Assembly (NCBI GenBank): GCA_900548935.1
Contig: URMR01000028.1
Span: forward strand, 1-16,261
Reading direction: 5' to 3'
Length of the DNA stretch: 16,261 bases
Origin: an uncultured Collinsella sp.
GTDB taxonomy: Bacteria; Actinomycetota; Coriobacteriia; Coriobacteriales; Coriobacteriaceae
The notes below the pieces were generated by a model. It made no database searches and was not told the origin of the DNA. It worked only from the letters and a program-made list of their open reading frames with translations. The position numbers and the translations under genes are program-made. The stretch's first letter is position 1. Each line of letters opens with the position of its first letter. Positions 7,658 through 14,213 of the stretch are shown in pieces.

Positions 7658-7691
7658 AAAAGGGGGCTCGCCATGTGGCGGGTCCCCTTTT
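7658..7691 (+). terminator. Stable intra-operon stem-loop between the two kinase genes
   Basis: AAAAGGGG (7658-7665) and CTCGCC (7667-7672) pair with GGCGGG (7677-7682, one G-T wobble) and CCCCTTTT (7684-7691) around an ATGT loop, with a single opposed G/T mismatch. The right arm ends in TTTT, as in an intrinsic terminator with an A-tract before it, so it could work on both strands. It lies 17 bases before the next ATG (7709), leaving no space for a promoter between. Partial terminator, attenuator or mRNA-stabilising element are all possible. The 70 bases between the frlD stop and the hairpin hold no feature I recognise. Confidence 0.6.
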
Positions 7692-7708
7692 GAACATTGG
7701 AGAAGACC

Positions 7709-8509
7709 ATGGGTATTAAAGCGTGTGCGGCTGGTTTTTGCTGCGCGGACGTCTATCAAAACATCGGCGTGTTCTATCCGACTGGTAACGGCATTGACTG
7801 GGGTATCCATCTTGCACGAATGGGCGTTTCGGTATCCGCCGTGTCAGTTGTCGGCAAGGACGAGTACAGAGACAAGATGAGGGAGGCGCTGGCCGCTGAG
7901 GGGTTCGATATCTCACATCTGCGGGTGGAGGATGGCGACACCTCGGTGATGCTCATGGCATTGAAAGACGGCGTCGATCGCGTGCATCTCGAGGCAATCG
8001 ATGGCGTAATGGAGACATATCGACCGAATGAAGATGACCGGGCGTTTATCCTAGAGCATGACATCATTCACACCGACCTGTTTGGCAATTGTTTGGACCT
8101 CCTGCCCGAATGGCATGATGCGGGCAAGATGGTGGTTATGGACTTCTCGGTGTTCAGCCAGGATCCCGAATATGCCTGCGAGAATCATTTTCCCTACGTT
8201 GACTACGCATTTATGTCGTTTGAAGAGGACACTCCGGAGCTACGAGACTGGGTACGCCACGTGCAGGAATTGGGACCGCGCGTTGCGGTTGCCACGCTTG
8301 GCGAGAAGGGAAGCATTGCCTATGACGGTGAGCGCTTCTATGAGTGCGGGATCGTACCGGCGGAGAAGGTCGTTAATACCGTGGGTGCCGGCGACTCGTA
8401 TATTGCCGGGTTTACCAAGGGCGTGATCGATGGCCTTGATATTCCGGCGTGTATGAAGGCGGGCGCTGAGCTGTCGTCCCGAGTGATTGGTTCGTTTGAG
8501 CCGTACTAG
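7709..8509 (+). CDS. Second PfkB-family kinase, diverged FrlD paralogue
   Basis: 266 residues from ATG 7709; TTGGAGAAG at 7697-7705 is its ribosome binding site, so the in-frame TTG at 7697 is not the start. Fold landmarks: AAGFCCADVY (7-16), PTGNGIDWGIHLARMG (24-39), VVGKDEYRD, VMDFSVF (143-149), TLGEKGSIAYDGERFYECG, and the catalytic loop TVGAGDSYIAGF (224-235). It shares the shape of the neighbouring FrlD-like kinase, but the sugar-binding motif GGNAVN has become TGNGID, with a Gly and an Asn replaced. That suggests a different sugar or amine substituent. It is the first gene after the stem-loop and opens the second half of the operon; the next gene starts 28 bp downstream of its stop. Substrate unknown; a second glycated amine or a different sugar are candidates. 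Confidence 0.85.
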   Translation: MGIKACAAGFCCADVYQNIGVFYPTGNGIDWGIHLARMGVSVSAVSVVGKDEYRDKMREALAAEGFDISHLRVEDGDTSVMLMALKDGVDRVHLEAIDGVMETYRPNEDDRAFILEHDIIHTDLFGNCLDLLPEWHDAGKMVVMDFSVFSQDPEYACENHFPYVDYAFMSFEEDTPELRDWVRHVQELGPRVAVATLGEKGSIAYDGERFYECGIVPAEKVVNTVGAGDSYIAGFTKGVIDGLDIPACMKAGAELSSRVIGSFEPY

Positions 8510-8536
8510 GGTCAAATGCCTGGAAAGGAGTACGAA

Positions 8537-9397
8537 ATGGTTATCGACATGTTGGTCCATCCTATGCTCTACGGCGAGATCTGTACGCCGGGTGATGAGC
8601 CTGATGGATTCGGTTTTTGGTCACGAGAATTTGGTATGGGGCATATGGGTCCCATGGATTGGGATGAGCTTCAAGTCGAGATGGACGTCTGCGACGTGCG
8701 GAAGAGCGTGCTCATGCCGCTCGATGTAACCACGGCATGCGGAGGGCATTTTGGCACCAATGACCAGATTGCCGTGCTGGTTGCCGCGCATCCCGATCGT
8801 CTGTGGGGATTTGCAAGCGTAGACCCGCAGGTGAGCGGTGCCGCAGACGAATTGGAGCGCGCCTTTACCGAGTTGGGGGCAAAGGGGCTTTGCCTGCATC
8901 CGGCAAAGCAGGGTTTTGACCCCGATGATGCTGTGGCTGAGCCGCTTTACGAGCTGTGCGAGCGCTATAACAAGCCGGTGGTTTTCCATGCCGGTATGTC
9001 TTGGGAGCCTGGCGCAGAGCTCTCGCGCAGTAACCCGCTTGCATTTGAGCACACAATCGCAACGCATCCAAATGTGCGCTTTAGTTTGACCAACTTTGGC
9101 TGGCCCTGGGTGCGCGAGACCGTGGCGATGCTGCTCAAGTATCCCAACTGCTACACGGACACCTCTATCACTTACATCGATTCGCCCGAGGAGATGATGC
9201 AACGTCTTTTCACAGTCGATATGGGGCCGCTGTGGTATGAGCGCGCGCTATCGCATCAAGTGATGTTCGCCAGCAATACACCGCGCTTCCGTGCGTTCAA
9301 ACTCAAGCGTGCGCTCGATACCGTGTCCATGCGCGATGATGCGCGAGAAAGGCTTTACTGGGGTAATGCCCTGCGTTTTCTTGAAGGGGATGAGTGA
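8537..9397 (+). CDS. Amidohydrolase_2-type TIM-barrel protein with lost metal ligands (possible pseudoenzyme)
   Basis: 286 residues from ATG 8537 (AAAGGAG at 8524-8530, spacing 6). The sequence follows the ACMSD/amidohydrolase_2 pattern: VIDMLVHP at the N-terminus, DQIAVLVAAHPDRLWGFASV (residues 77-96), LGAKGLCLHPAKQGFDPDD, PLYELCERYNKPVVFHAG (136-153), FSLTNFGWPWVRE, LKYPNCYTDTS, VMFASNTPRF and the terminal GNALRFL. Key positions are changed: the usual N-terminal HxH is L6-V-H8, the H in the HxGGxW segment is N186, and the Asp of the GSDxP motif is N247. H151 remains. The fold is therefore clear but canonical metal-dependent hydrolysis or decarboxylation looks impaired. It may bind the substrate non-catalytically, or use another mechanism. 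Its stop overlaps the region of the next start. Confidence 0.82.
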   Translation: MVIDMLVHPMLYGEICTPGDEPDGFGFWSREFGMGHMGPMDWDELQVEMDVCDVRKSVLMPLDVTTACGGHFGTNDQIAVLVAAHPDRLWGFASVDPQVSGAADELERAFTELGAKGLCLHPAKQGFDPDDAVAEPLYELCERYNKPVVFHAGMSWEPGAELSRSNPLAFEHTIATHPNVRFSLTNFGWPWVRETVAMLLKYPNCYTDTSITYIDSPEEMMQRLFTVDMGPLWYERALSHQVMFASNTPRFRAFKLKRALDTVSMRDDARERLYWGNALRFLEGDE

Positions 9398-9399
9398 AC

Positions 9400-9828
9400 A
9401 TGGTGACGCTCGAGACATTGAGCTATCTATCGACTGCTCCGGACCAGTTCATCGATATTACCGAAGACGTGCACGCTGCCATCGAACGCAGCTCGGTGAC
9501 CAATGGCTTGGCAGCGATTATTTTGTCGCATACGACCTGTGGAATCGTGGTAAACGAGGGGCTGCCCTGCGTGGAGACGGATCTCATGGAGACGCTTGAT
9601 CGCATCGCCCCGCTCGATGCCCCCTACGCGCATGCACACTTCCTGCCGAGCTATGGAGCCACCGGCAACAACTCCTGTGGGCATATCAAGAGCATGATTT
9701 GTGGAAACAGTTGCTTCTTTCCCGTCCAAGATGGCCACATCGTGTGCGGAAGTGCCCAGAACATCTATCTTGCGGAGTTTGACGGTCCGCAGAAGCGAAA
9801 AGTGTACGTCGAGGTGCTGGGGGAGTAA
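9400..9828 (+). CDS. YjbQ/UPF0047 family protein
   Basis: 142 residues from ATG 9400. A GTG at 9394 overlaps the upstream TGA and is also possible (AAGGGG at 9384-9389 lies 4 bases from GTG, 10 from ATG). The family signature is plain: LSHTTCGIVVNEG (42-54, the THTT...NE motif), YAHAHFLPS, GNNSCGHIKSMICGNS (89-104, the central His), VQDGHIVCG, and the closing EFDGPQKRKVYVEV. The usual GTWQ is GSAQ here. YjbQ proteins are small beta-barrel trimers of unclear physiological role; a weak thiamine-phosphate-synthase activity is reported for E. coli YjbQ. Here it sits inside a sugar-catabolic operon, between a TIM-barrel protein and a BtpA-family protein, suggesting a catabolic or phosphosugar-related role and not thiamine synthesis. 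Confidence 0.88.
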   Translation: MVTLETLSYLSTAPDQFIDITEDVHAAIERSSVTNGLAAIILSHTTCGIVVNEGLPCVETDLMETLDRIAPLDAPYAHAHFLPSYGATGNNSCGHIKSMICGNSCFFPVQDGHIVCGSAQNIYLAEFDGPQKRKVYVEVLGE

Positions 9829-9861
9829 CGTCCCTGCGATAACCCTATGAAGGAGCACGTT

Positions 9862-10671
9862 ATGTCGTTTCTAACCTCGATGTTCAAGACCGAAAAGCCG
9901 GTTATCGGAATGCTGCACCTGCGTCCTCTGCCGGGCGATCCACTGTATTACCCGGGCGGAAGCGTGTCGCAGGTCGTGGAAGCTGCCAAGCGCGATCTCG
10001 AGGCGTTGCAGCAGGGCGGTGTCGATGGCATTTTGATTACCAATGAGCTCTCGATGCCCTATGAGCAGCACGTTTCTCCCTCAACCCTTGCATCGATGGG
10101 CTATGTTATCGGGGCTCTGTCCCATGATCTGTCGACTCCTTGGGGAGCTGAGGCTATTTACGACGGTGATGCCACAATCGAGCTGTGCGCTGCCGTCGAC
10201 GCGCAGTTCACGCGCTGCAATTTTTGCGGTGCCTGGGCCGGTGATCTCGGGCTGATTAACCGAGATTTCGCTCACACCATGCGTCGCAAGGCGGCGCTGC
10301 GCCTGGACGATCTCAAGCTTTTTCACTTCATCACGAGCGAGGGGGAGGTTTATCTCAACGACCGCACGACTGCGGACATTGCCGATTCACTTCTCTTTAA
10401 TTGCCTTCCGGATGCAATGGTCATCGGCGGTTCGGCTGCCGGTCGTGGCGCTTCGGGCGAGCTTGCCGATGAGGTCCGCGAGCGTGTTGGTCAAGTACCT
10501 GTGGTATGTGGCACCGGTTGTTGCGAAAATACCGTGGCTGACGTATTTGCTCACTACGATGGCGCGTTTGTCGGCACGTGCTTAAAGCGCGACGGAAAGC
10601 TGGATGCCCCGGTTGATGTTGAGCGGGTAGCTCGTTTTATGGCTGCCGCTCGTACGGCGCGAGGAGAGTAG
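9862..10671 (+). CDS. BtpA/SgcQ-family TIM-barrel protein
   Basis: 269 residues from ATG 9862 (AAGGAG at 9850-9855, spacing 6; an in-frame ATG at 9847 lies before this site). Characteristic segments: PVIGMLHLRPLPGDPLYY (13-30), QQGGVDGILITNE, the mid-barrel FCGAWAGDLGLI, DAMVIGGSAAGRGAS, and a terminal phosphate-loop-like stretch GAFVGTCLKRDGKLDAPVD. The name comes from cyanobacterial BtpA, needed for photosystem I accumulation. In non-photosynthetic bacteria the family (E. coli SgcQ) lies in carbohydrate operons and has no firmly established reaction. The GT(x)LK-type motif near the end resembles phosphate binding in phosphosugar TIM barrels. It is flanked by YjbQ (33-bp gap) and a sugar kinase (6-bp gap), so a phosphorylated sugar ligand is a reasonable inference. 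Confidence 0.85.
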   Translation: MSFLTSMFKTEKPVIGMLHLRPLPGDPLYYPGGSVSQVVEAAKRDLEALQQGGVDGILITNELSMPYEQHVSPSTLASMGYVIGALSHDLSTPWGAEAIYDGDATIELCAAVDAQFTRCNFCGAWAGDLGLINRDFAHTMRRKAALRLDDLKLFHFITSEGEVYLNDRTTADIADSLLFNCLPDAMVIGGSAAGRGASGELADEVRERVGQVPVVCGTGCCENTVADVFAHYDGAFVGTCLKRDGKLDAPVDVERVARFMAAARTARGE

Positions 10672-10677
10672 GCGCTT

Positions 10678-12195
10678 ATGGCGTTCTATCTGGGTATTGA
10701 TATTGGGACAAGCGCCTCTAAAGGCGTTTTAATCGATGATCGATGCAACATCGTTTGCCAAGCCTCTTGTGGACACGAGACGGACAACCCGCGTGATGGA
10801 TGGTACCAGCATGATGCGGAGGCAGTTTGGTGGGGCGATTTTTGCTGCTTGTCGCACGAGCTGGTGGCGCGATCGGGAGTTAACGAGGCGCAGATCGGAT
10901 GCGTGGGCCTTTCCGCATTGGGTTGCGACTGTGTGCCGGTCGATACCGAGTGCAACGCGCTGGCGCCCGCGATTTTGTATGGAGTCGATGCACGTTCGAA
11001 GCCGCAGATTGACGAGCTTCTTTCCGAATATGGGTCAGATCGCGCACGCGAACTTTTCGGGCATGATCCCTGTTCGTCAGATATTGCTCCCAAGATCTTG
11101 TGGTTTAAGGAGAATATGCCCGAGGTGCACGAACGTGCCGCGAAGTTCCTGACGGCGTCATCGTTTCTGTGCGCGAAGTTGACGGGGCGTTTTACGGTGG
11201 ACCGTTATTTGGCGGAGGATTTTCTTCCCCTATACGACCGCTACACCTGGAAGGTTGATGCTCGGGAATGTGCTCGTTTCTGCCGGCCTGACCAGATGGC
11301 GGAGGTAATGTCGGCTACCGATATTGCCGGGGTGATTACGCGGCGTGCGGCTGAGGCGACGGGGCTCGCGGCAGGGACACCTGTCTTAGTGGGAACGGGC
11401 GACTCTGGTGCCGAGGCCATTTCGACGGGTGTATTCCGTCCCGGCGATATGATGGTTCAGTTGGGGAGTACGGCGTATTTCATCTACCTAGCTGATCATA
11501 TGATCGATGATGCCCGCCTGTGGCCGGGGACGTTTATCATTCCCGGAACTTACGGGATCTGCGCGGGGACCAATACGGCGGGCGCACTCACATCGTGGCT
11601 GCGCCAAGAGCTGTATCGCGACGCCGTAGAGGCCGAGGGCCACGGTGGTCCCGATGCCTATTCGGTTATGGCGCATGATGCCGCCGATGTGGCGCCGGGT
11701 GCCGATGGGCTCCTGTGTCTGCCGTACTTTGCGGGGGAGCGTACTCCGCTCAACGATCCCGAGGCGCGTGGCGTCTTCTTTGGCCTGACCGGAAGGCATA
11801 CGCGAGCACATATGGTTCGCGCCGCCTTGGAAGGCGTCGCGTATACCGTTGCATCCCATGTCGACATTATCGAGCGAGAGCATGGACTGCCAATTGGGCG
11901 CATTATGCTTGTCGGAGGTGGAACCAAGAATCCAGTTTGGATGCAGGCTATCGCCGACGTATGCGGGCGCGAGGTCTCGGTTGCCAAGGTTACGGTGGGT
12001 GCATGCTTCGGTGATGCCATCATGGCAGCTCTCGCAGGTGGCGCCTATGCATCATGGGATGAGCTCGCCCAAGTCCTTGGCGTTGCGCAAACAATCGTGC
12101 CCGATATGGCTGCCCACGAGTTATATGCGTCGCGCCGTCATATCTTTGACGAATTGTATGCACGCAACCGTGATCTCATGCACGAATTGGTGTAA
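10678..12195 (+). CDS. FGGY-family carbohydrate kinase (xylulokinase-like)
   Basis: 505 residues, typical for the family, start ATG 10678 six bases after the previous stop, with GAGGAGAG at 10661-10668. Landmarks: N-terminal phosphate loop LGIDIGTSASKGVLID (5-20), LVGTGDSGAEAISTG (237-251) carrying the likely catalytic Asp 242, LGSTAYF (262-268), LPYFAGERTPLNDPEARG, and the ATP-binding MLVGGGTKNPVWMQ toward the C-terminus. FGGY kinases phosphorylate ketoses, polyols or lactones. Similarity looks closest to xylulokinase-type members, but specificity cannot be assigned. It is the last gene of the operon, and with two PfkB kinases the locus encodes three sugar kinases, implying more than one phosphorylation step or several substrates. 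Confidence 0.9.
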   Translation: MAFYLGIDIGTSASKGVLIDDRCNIVCQASCGHETDNPRDGWYQHDAEAVWWGDFCCLSHELVARSGVNEAQIGCVGLSALGCDCVPVDTECNALAPAILYGVDARSKPQIDELLSEYGSDRARELFGHDPCSSDIAPKILWFKENMPEVHERAAKFLTASSFLCAKLTGRFTVDRYLAEDFLPLYDRYTWKVDARECARFCRPDQMAEVMSATDIAGVITRRAAEATGLAAGTPVLVGTGDSGAEAISTGVFRPGDMMVQLGSTAYFIYLADHMIDDARLWPGTFIIPGTYGICAGTNTAGALTSWLRQELYRDAVEAEGHGGPDAYSVMAHDAADVAPGADGLLCLPYFAGERTPLNDPEARGVFFGLTGRHTRAHMVRAALEGVAYTVASHVDIIEREHGLPIGRIMLVGGGTKNPVWMQAIADVCGREVSVAKVTVGACFGDAIMAALAGGAYASWDELAQVLGVAQTIVPDMAAHELYASRRHIFDELYARNRDLMHELV

Positions 12196-12222
12196 TGCTG
12201 CTGAACTGTACCGCCTTCCAAT

Positions 12223-12263
12223 AGGGGCTGCGTTGTGCGATTCGCATGCCCCTTGGCATTTTT
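12223..12263. terminator. Terminator region between convergent FGGY kinase and tatD genes
   Basis: AGGGGC-TGCG (12223-12232) pairs with CGCA-T-GCCCCT (12243-12253) with a one-base bulge and a 10-nt loop. Overlapping it, ATGCC-CCTT-GGCAT (12246-12259) forms a compact hairpin running directly into TTTTT (12259-12263). The two folds are alternatives. Position between two convergent genes (stops at 12195 and 12275) fits a terminator for the catabolic operon. Confidence 0.5.
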
Positions 12264-12274
12264 GCCCACAGGGG

Positions 12275-13057
12275 TTAGCGAAGGTCAAAAACAGAGCGCG
12301 CATTTGCTAAAACTGCCGACTCGATGCGCTTTGCGTCACAGTTTTTGAGTGAGGCAATGCGCATCGAGGTCCTTGCGAGCGATCTGATGAGCGACTGTGC
12401 GCTTGTTTCTGTGTTTGGTTCGGCTGGCGCATCGGTCTCGAGCAGTAGACGGCCGAGTGGAATCTGTCGGGCATATTCGCGTCCACGTTTAGACGCAAGC
12501 ATGCGTTCGTTGACGGAAAAATAACAGCCCGCATTACGCGCGCGGACGAGTTCGTCCGAAGTACCGCTAAACCAGTGGAAGATGATAACGGGGGAGTCGG
12601 GGTTTGGGATGAGTGGTCCATGCGATTCGAGGACGTCCAGTACGGCTCCCGCTGAACGAACGGCGTGAATTGATATCACGCGCCCGGTAAGAGGATGCTG
12701 CACGAGTGTATCGCAGAGCCGGTCAAATGCCTGTATTTGTAGCGGCTCACTTCCGGCAAAACGAGCGGAAAAGTCGAGTCCCACCTCGCCGATGTAGCGC
12801 TCTTGGGCTGCAACTTCGCAAAGCAGATTGACTTCGGCAGGACCGCAGCGGCCGTCGGCGAGCCACCAGGGGTGAAGCCCGACGCCGGCGATGATGCCTG
12901 TTTGGCGACGGGCGCGCTCGTTTGCGCTAGCGAAGTCACGTGGATCGACGCCGCAATCAAATAGACCCAAGCCCAGCGCCGTTGCCTCATCGGCAACGGC
13001 GTCCGGGTGAGCCATTAAATCAAGATGGCAGTGTGCATCAATTAACTGGGGCCCCAT
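12275..13057 (-). CDS. tatD: TatD-family metal-dependent DNase
   Basis: 260 residues from ATG 13057 on the - strand, preceded by GGAG nine bases upstream. A GTG at 13072 overlapping the tcdA stop is the alternative start. All expected TatD metal-site motifs are present: LIDAHCHLD (residues 5-13, HxH), GEVGLDF (Glu), ISIHAVRSA (His), IIFHWFSG (His) and LLETDAP (Asp). The protein is near the family length. TatD enzymes are cytosolic Mg-dependent 3'-5' nucleases or phosphodiesterases linked to DNA repair and oxidative stress. It is translationally coupled to the upstream tcdA gene. This pair is unrelated in function to the convergent catabolic operon. Confidence 0.92.
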   Translation of the reverse strand: MGPQLIDAHCHLDLMAHPDAVADEATALGLGLFDCGVDPRDFASANERARRQTGIIAGVGLHPWWLADGRCGPAEVNLLCEVAAQERYIGEVGLDFSARFAGSEPLQIQAFDRLCDTLVQHPLTGRVISIHAVRSAGAVLDVLESHGPLIPNPDSPVIIFHWFSGTSDELVRARNAGCYFSVNERMLASKRGREYARQIPLGRLLLETDAPAEPNTETSAQSLIRSLARTSMRIASLKNCDAKRIESAVLANARSVFDLR

Positions 13058-13071
13058 CTCGGCGCGCTCCA

Positions 13072-13869
13072 CTAGTCCAGGCGCTGGCCATCGGCGCGCA
13101 CGTGCTCGGTGCCGCGCCCACTGATCTGGCGGATAACCTCGCCGGCAATCATCTGACCCATGATGGGCGGCATAAAGCTGGCGGTTCCGAGCTCGGTACG
13201 CTCGTGGATATTGGAAGGGTCGCGGGGCTGTGTCTTAACCGATTCCTCACAGCTAAACAGTACATGCAGGCTCTTGATTCCGCGTTTCTTGCATTCTTTG
13301 CGCATAATGCGGCTTATAGGGTCACGCACCGTATCGAAGATGTCGGCAAAGCGGAGGCACTCGGGATGGAGCTTGTTGGCCCCGCCCATGGAACTAACCA
13401 AACGAATGTCGTGGTCCTGAGCATATTTGGCAATGGTGAGCTTGGCCGAGATAGTGTCGATGGCGTCGACGACGTAATCGAGCTTGCCGTCCGTCTGCTC
13501 CAAAACGCTCGCGAAGAAATCATCGATGTTGTCGCTCAGCAAGTATTCGGTGCGCTTGATGACGGTGGCGGCGGGATTGATGTCGTGGATCATGGCCTCC
13601 ATCACGTCAACCTTGCGCTTGCCGACGGTGCTGTGAAAGGCGATGGCCTGGCGATTGATATTGCTGGGCGCGATGATGTCCTTGTCCAGAATGACGAAAT
13701 GACCGATGCCGCCGCGGGCGAGTGCCTCGCAGCAGTTGGAGCCCACGCCTCCGCAGCCGAGCACCAGCGCCGTAGCATCGGCGAGCTTATCGAGTGCCTC
13801 GCGGCCCATGATAATCTCGAGCTTGGTGTCGCGTGTCTCGATGGCGGCTGCGGCTGTGGTTTCGGTCAT
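13072..13869 (-). CDS. tcdA: tRNA threonylcarbamoyladenosine dehydratase (ThiF/E1-like)
   Basis: 265 residues from ATG 13869 on the - strand. GGAGG seven bases upstream fixes the start; the longer open frame to 14019 has no such site and runs through the promoter. The Rossmann nucleotide loop LVLGCGGVGSNCCEALARGG (residues 35-54), the adenylate-binding LDKDIIAPSNINRQ, the conserved KVDVM Lys, and VDAIDTISAKL are typical of ThiF/TcdA proteins. The length is close to E. coli TcdA (CsdL), and the C-terminal FSCEESV and TASFMPPIMGQMIAGEVI are as in that family. It adenylates and dehydrates t6A37 of ANN-decoding tRNAs to cyclic ct6A. The distinction from other E1-like proteins rests on length and lack of a UBL partner gene here. 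Confidence 0.9.
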   Translation of the reverse strand: MTETTAAAAIETRDTKLEIIMGREALDKLADATALVLGCGGVGSNCCEALARGGIGHFVILDKDIIAPSNINRQAIAFHSTVGKRKVDVMEAMIHDINPAATVIKRTEYLLSDNIDDFFASVLEQTDGKLDYVVDAIDTISAKLTIAKYAQDHDIRLVSSMGGANKLHPECLRFADIFDTVRDPISRIMRKECKKRGIKSLHVLFSCEESVKTQPRDPSNIHERTELGTASFMPPIMGQMIAGEVIRQISGRGTEHVRADGQRLD

Positions 13870-13912
13870 AGATATCCTCCGATGGAGAGTCGGTCGTGTT
13901 TTAGCTATCGCC

Positions 13913-13918
13913 ATTATA
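13913..13918 (-). promoter_or_regulatory. Candidate tcdA promoter (-10 box)
   Basis: The - strand reads a perfect TATAAT here, 44 bases before the tcdA start codon, leaving about 37 bases of leader with the GGAGG site. The -35 position with a 17-base spacer (13936-13941) reads TCAAAT, a poor match. Confidence 0.4.
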
Positions 13919-13954
13919 GGTATTATTGCGATTCCATTTGAGCCCTTGGGCTTG

Positions 13955-13983
13955 TTGAAATGGGATCGGGATTCGCATAAGAT
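13955..13983 (+). promoter_or_regulatory. Candidate promoter of an antisense RNA opposite the small ORF
   Basis: TTGAAA (13955-13960, 5 of 6 to consensus), a 17-base spacer, and TAAGAT (13978-13983, 4 of 6). A start about 7 bases on, near 13990, would launch a + strand RNA running through hairpins 13997-14012 and 14050-14076, opposite the 3' untranslated region and stop codon of the - strand small ORF. Judged by eye only. Confidence 0.35.
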
Positions 13984-13989
13984 TGAAGC

Positions 13990-14080
13990 AGATGGCACCC
14001 GTTGCAGCGGGTTGGCCAACTCCGAAACACGTTTATGGCGTGAGAAGTGGCCGTCTTCGCATTACGCGGGGGCGGCTATT
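13990..14080 (+). ncRNA. Putative antisense (antitoxin-like) RNA convergent to the small ORF
   Basis: Predicted from the candidate promoter at 13955-13983 and the hairpin at 14050-14076. The + strand RNA would fold ACCCG/CGGGT (13997-14001 with 14008-14012), then GCCGTCTTCGC (14050-14060) with GCGGGGGCGGC (14066-14076), an 11-bp stem when G-U pairs are allowed. The - strand version of this second hairpin is poorer, with A-C mismatches, so selection may favour the + strand transcript. It would overlap the last base of the ORF's stop codon region and its 3' untranslated region. Ends are approximate. Confidence 0.3.
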
Positions 14081-14162
14081 TCACTCGACCTCCAATGCGG
14101 ATGCCGAGCTCCACAGCCGCGATTACAAGCAATAACAACGTCAGGACATCGTCAATACTCAT
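14076..14162 (-). CDS. 28-residue hydrophobic peptide, candidate type I (holin-like) toxin
   Basis: ATG at 14162, TAG at 14078-14076, with AAGGAG (14175-14170) seven bases before the start. The peptide has an acidic, polar N-terminus (MSIDD), one hydrophobic stretch VLTLLLLVIAAV (residues 6-17), then ELGIRIGG and a basic end (R22, R26, K28). That is the shape of short membrane toxins such as TxpA/BsrG/Fst and the holin-like toxin peptides annotated in Firmicutes. A CCGCC-rich hairpin directly after the stop and a second small hairpin further on also recall those loci, from memory. A - strand promoter candidate lies at 14214-14242. It sits between tcdA and divergent sdpR. It is too short for standard gene finding. 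Toxicity is not demonstrated; a regulatory small membrane protein is the alternative. Confidence 0.6.
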   Translation of the reverse strand: MSIDDVLTLLLLVIAAVELGIRIGGRVK

Positions 14163-14213
14163 AGTCCATCTCCTTCTCGGGTAGAGGGAGCTGGCCCATC
14201 TGCTTCAACTTCC

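Larger units (their letters stand above)
13983..14208. repeat. 13-bp perfect inverted repeat flanking the small hydrophobic ORF
   Basis: TTGAAGCAGATGG occurs on the + strand at 13983-13995 and on the - strand at 14208-14196, with the 28-codon ORF and its hairpins between. In a - strand transcript the two copies would pair the very 5' end with the 3' end. No target-site duplication was seen outside the repeats, so a small transposable element is not supported. Confidence 0.7.

Noticed and set aside
12940..13941. 333-codon open frame on the + strand
   Set aside because: Antisense to tcdA, whose ThiF motifs and ribosome site are unambiguous; the + strand product is low-complexity shadow sequence.
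13870..14019. N-terminal extension of TcdA to 14019
   Set aside because: It would run through a TATAAT box and has no ribosome site, while ATG 13869 has GGAGG seven bases upstream and begins at the family's usual length.
13983..14208. Miniature transposable element bounded by the 13-bp inverted repeat
   Set aside because: No target-site duplication outside the repeats, no outward extension of the repeats, and the promoters and ORF inside explain the repeat better as RNA pairing. A second copy elsewhere in the genome would reopen this.
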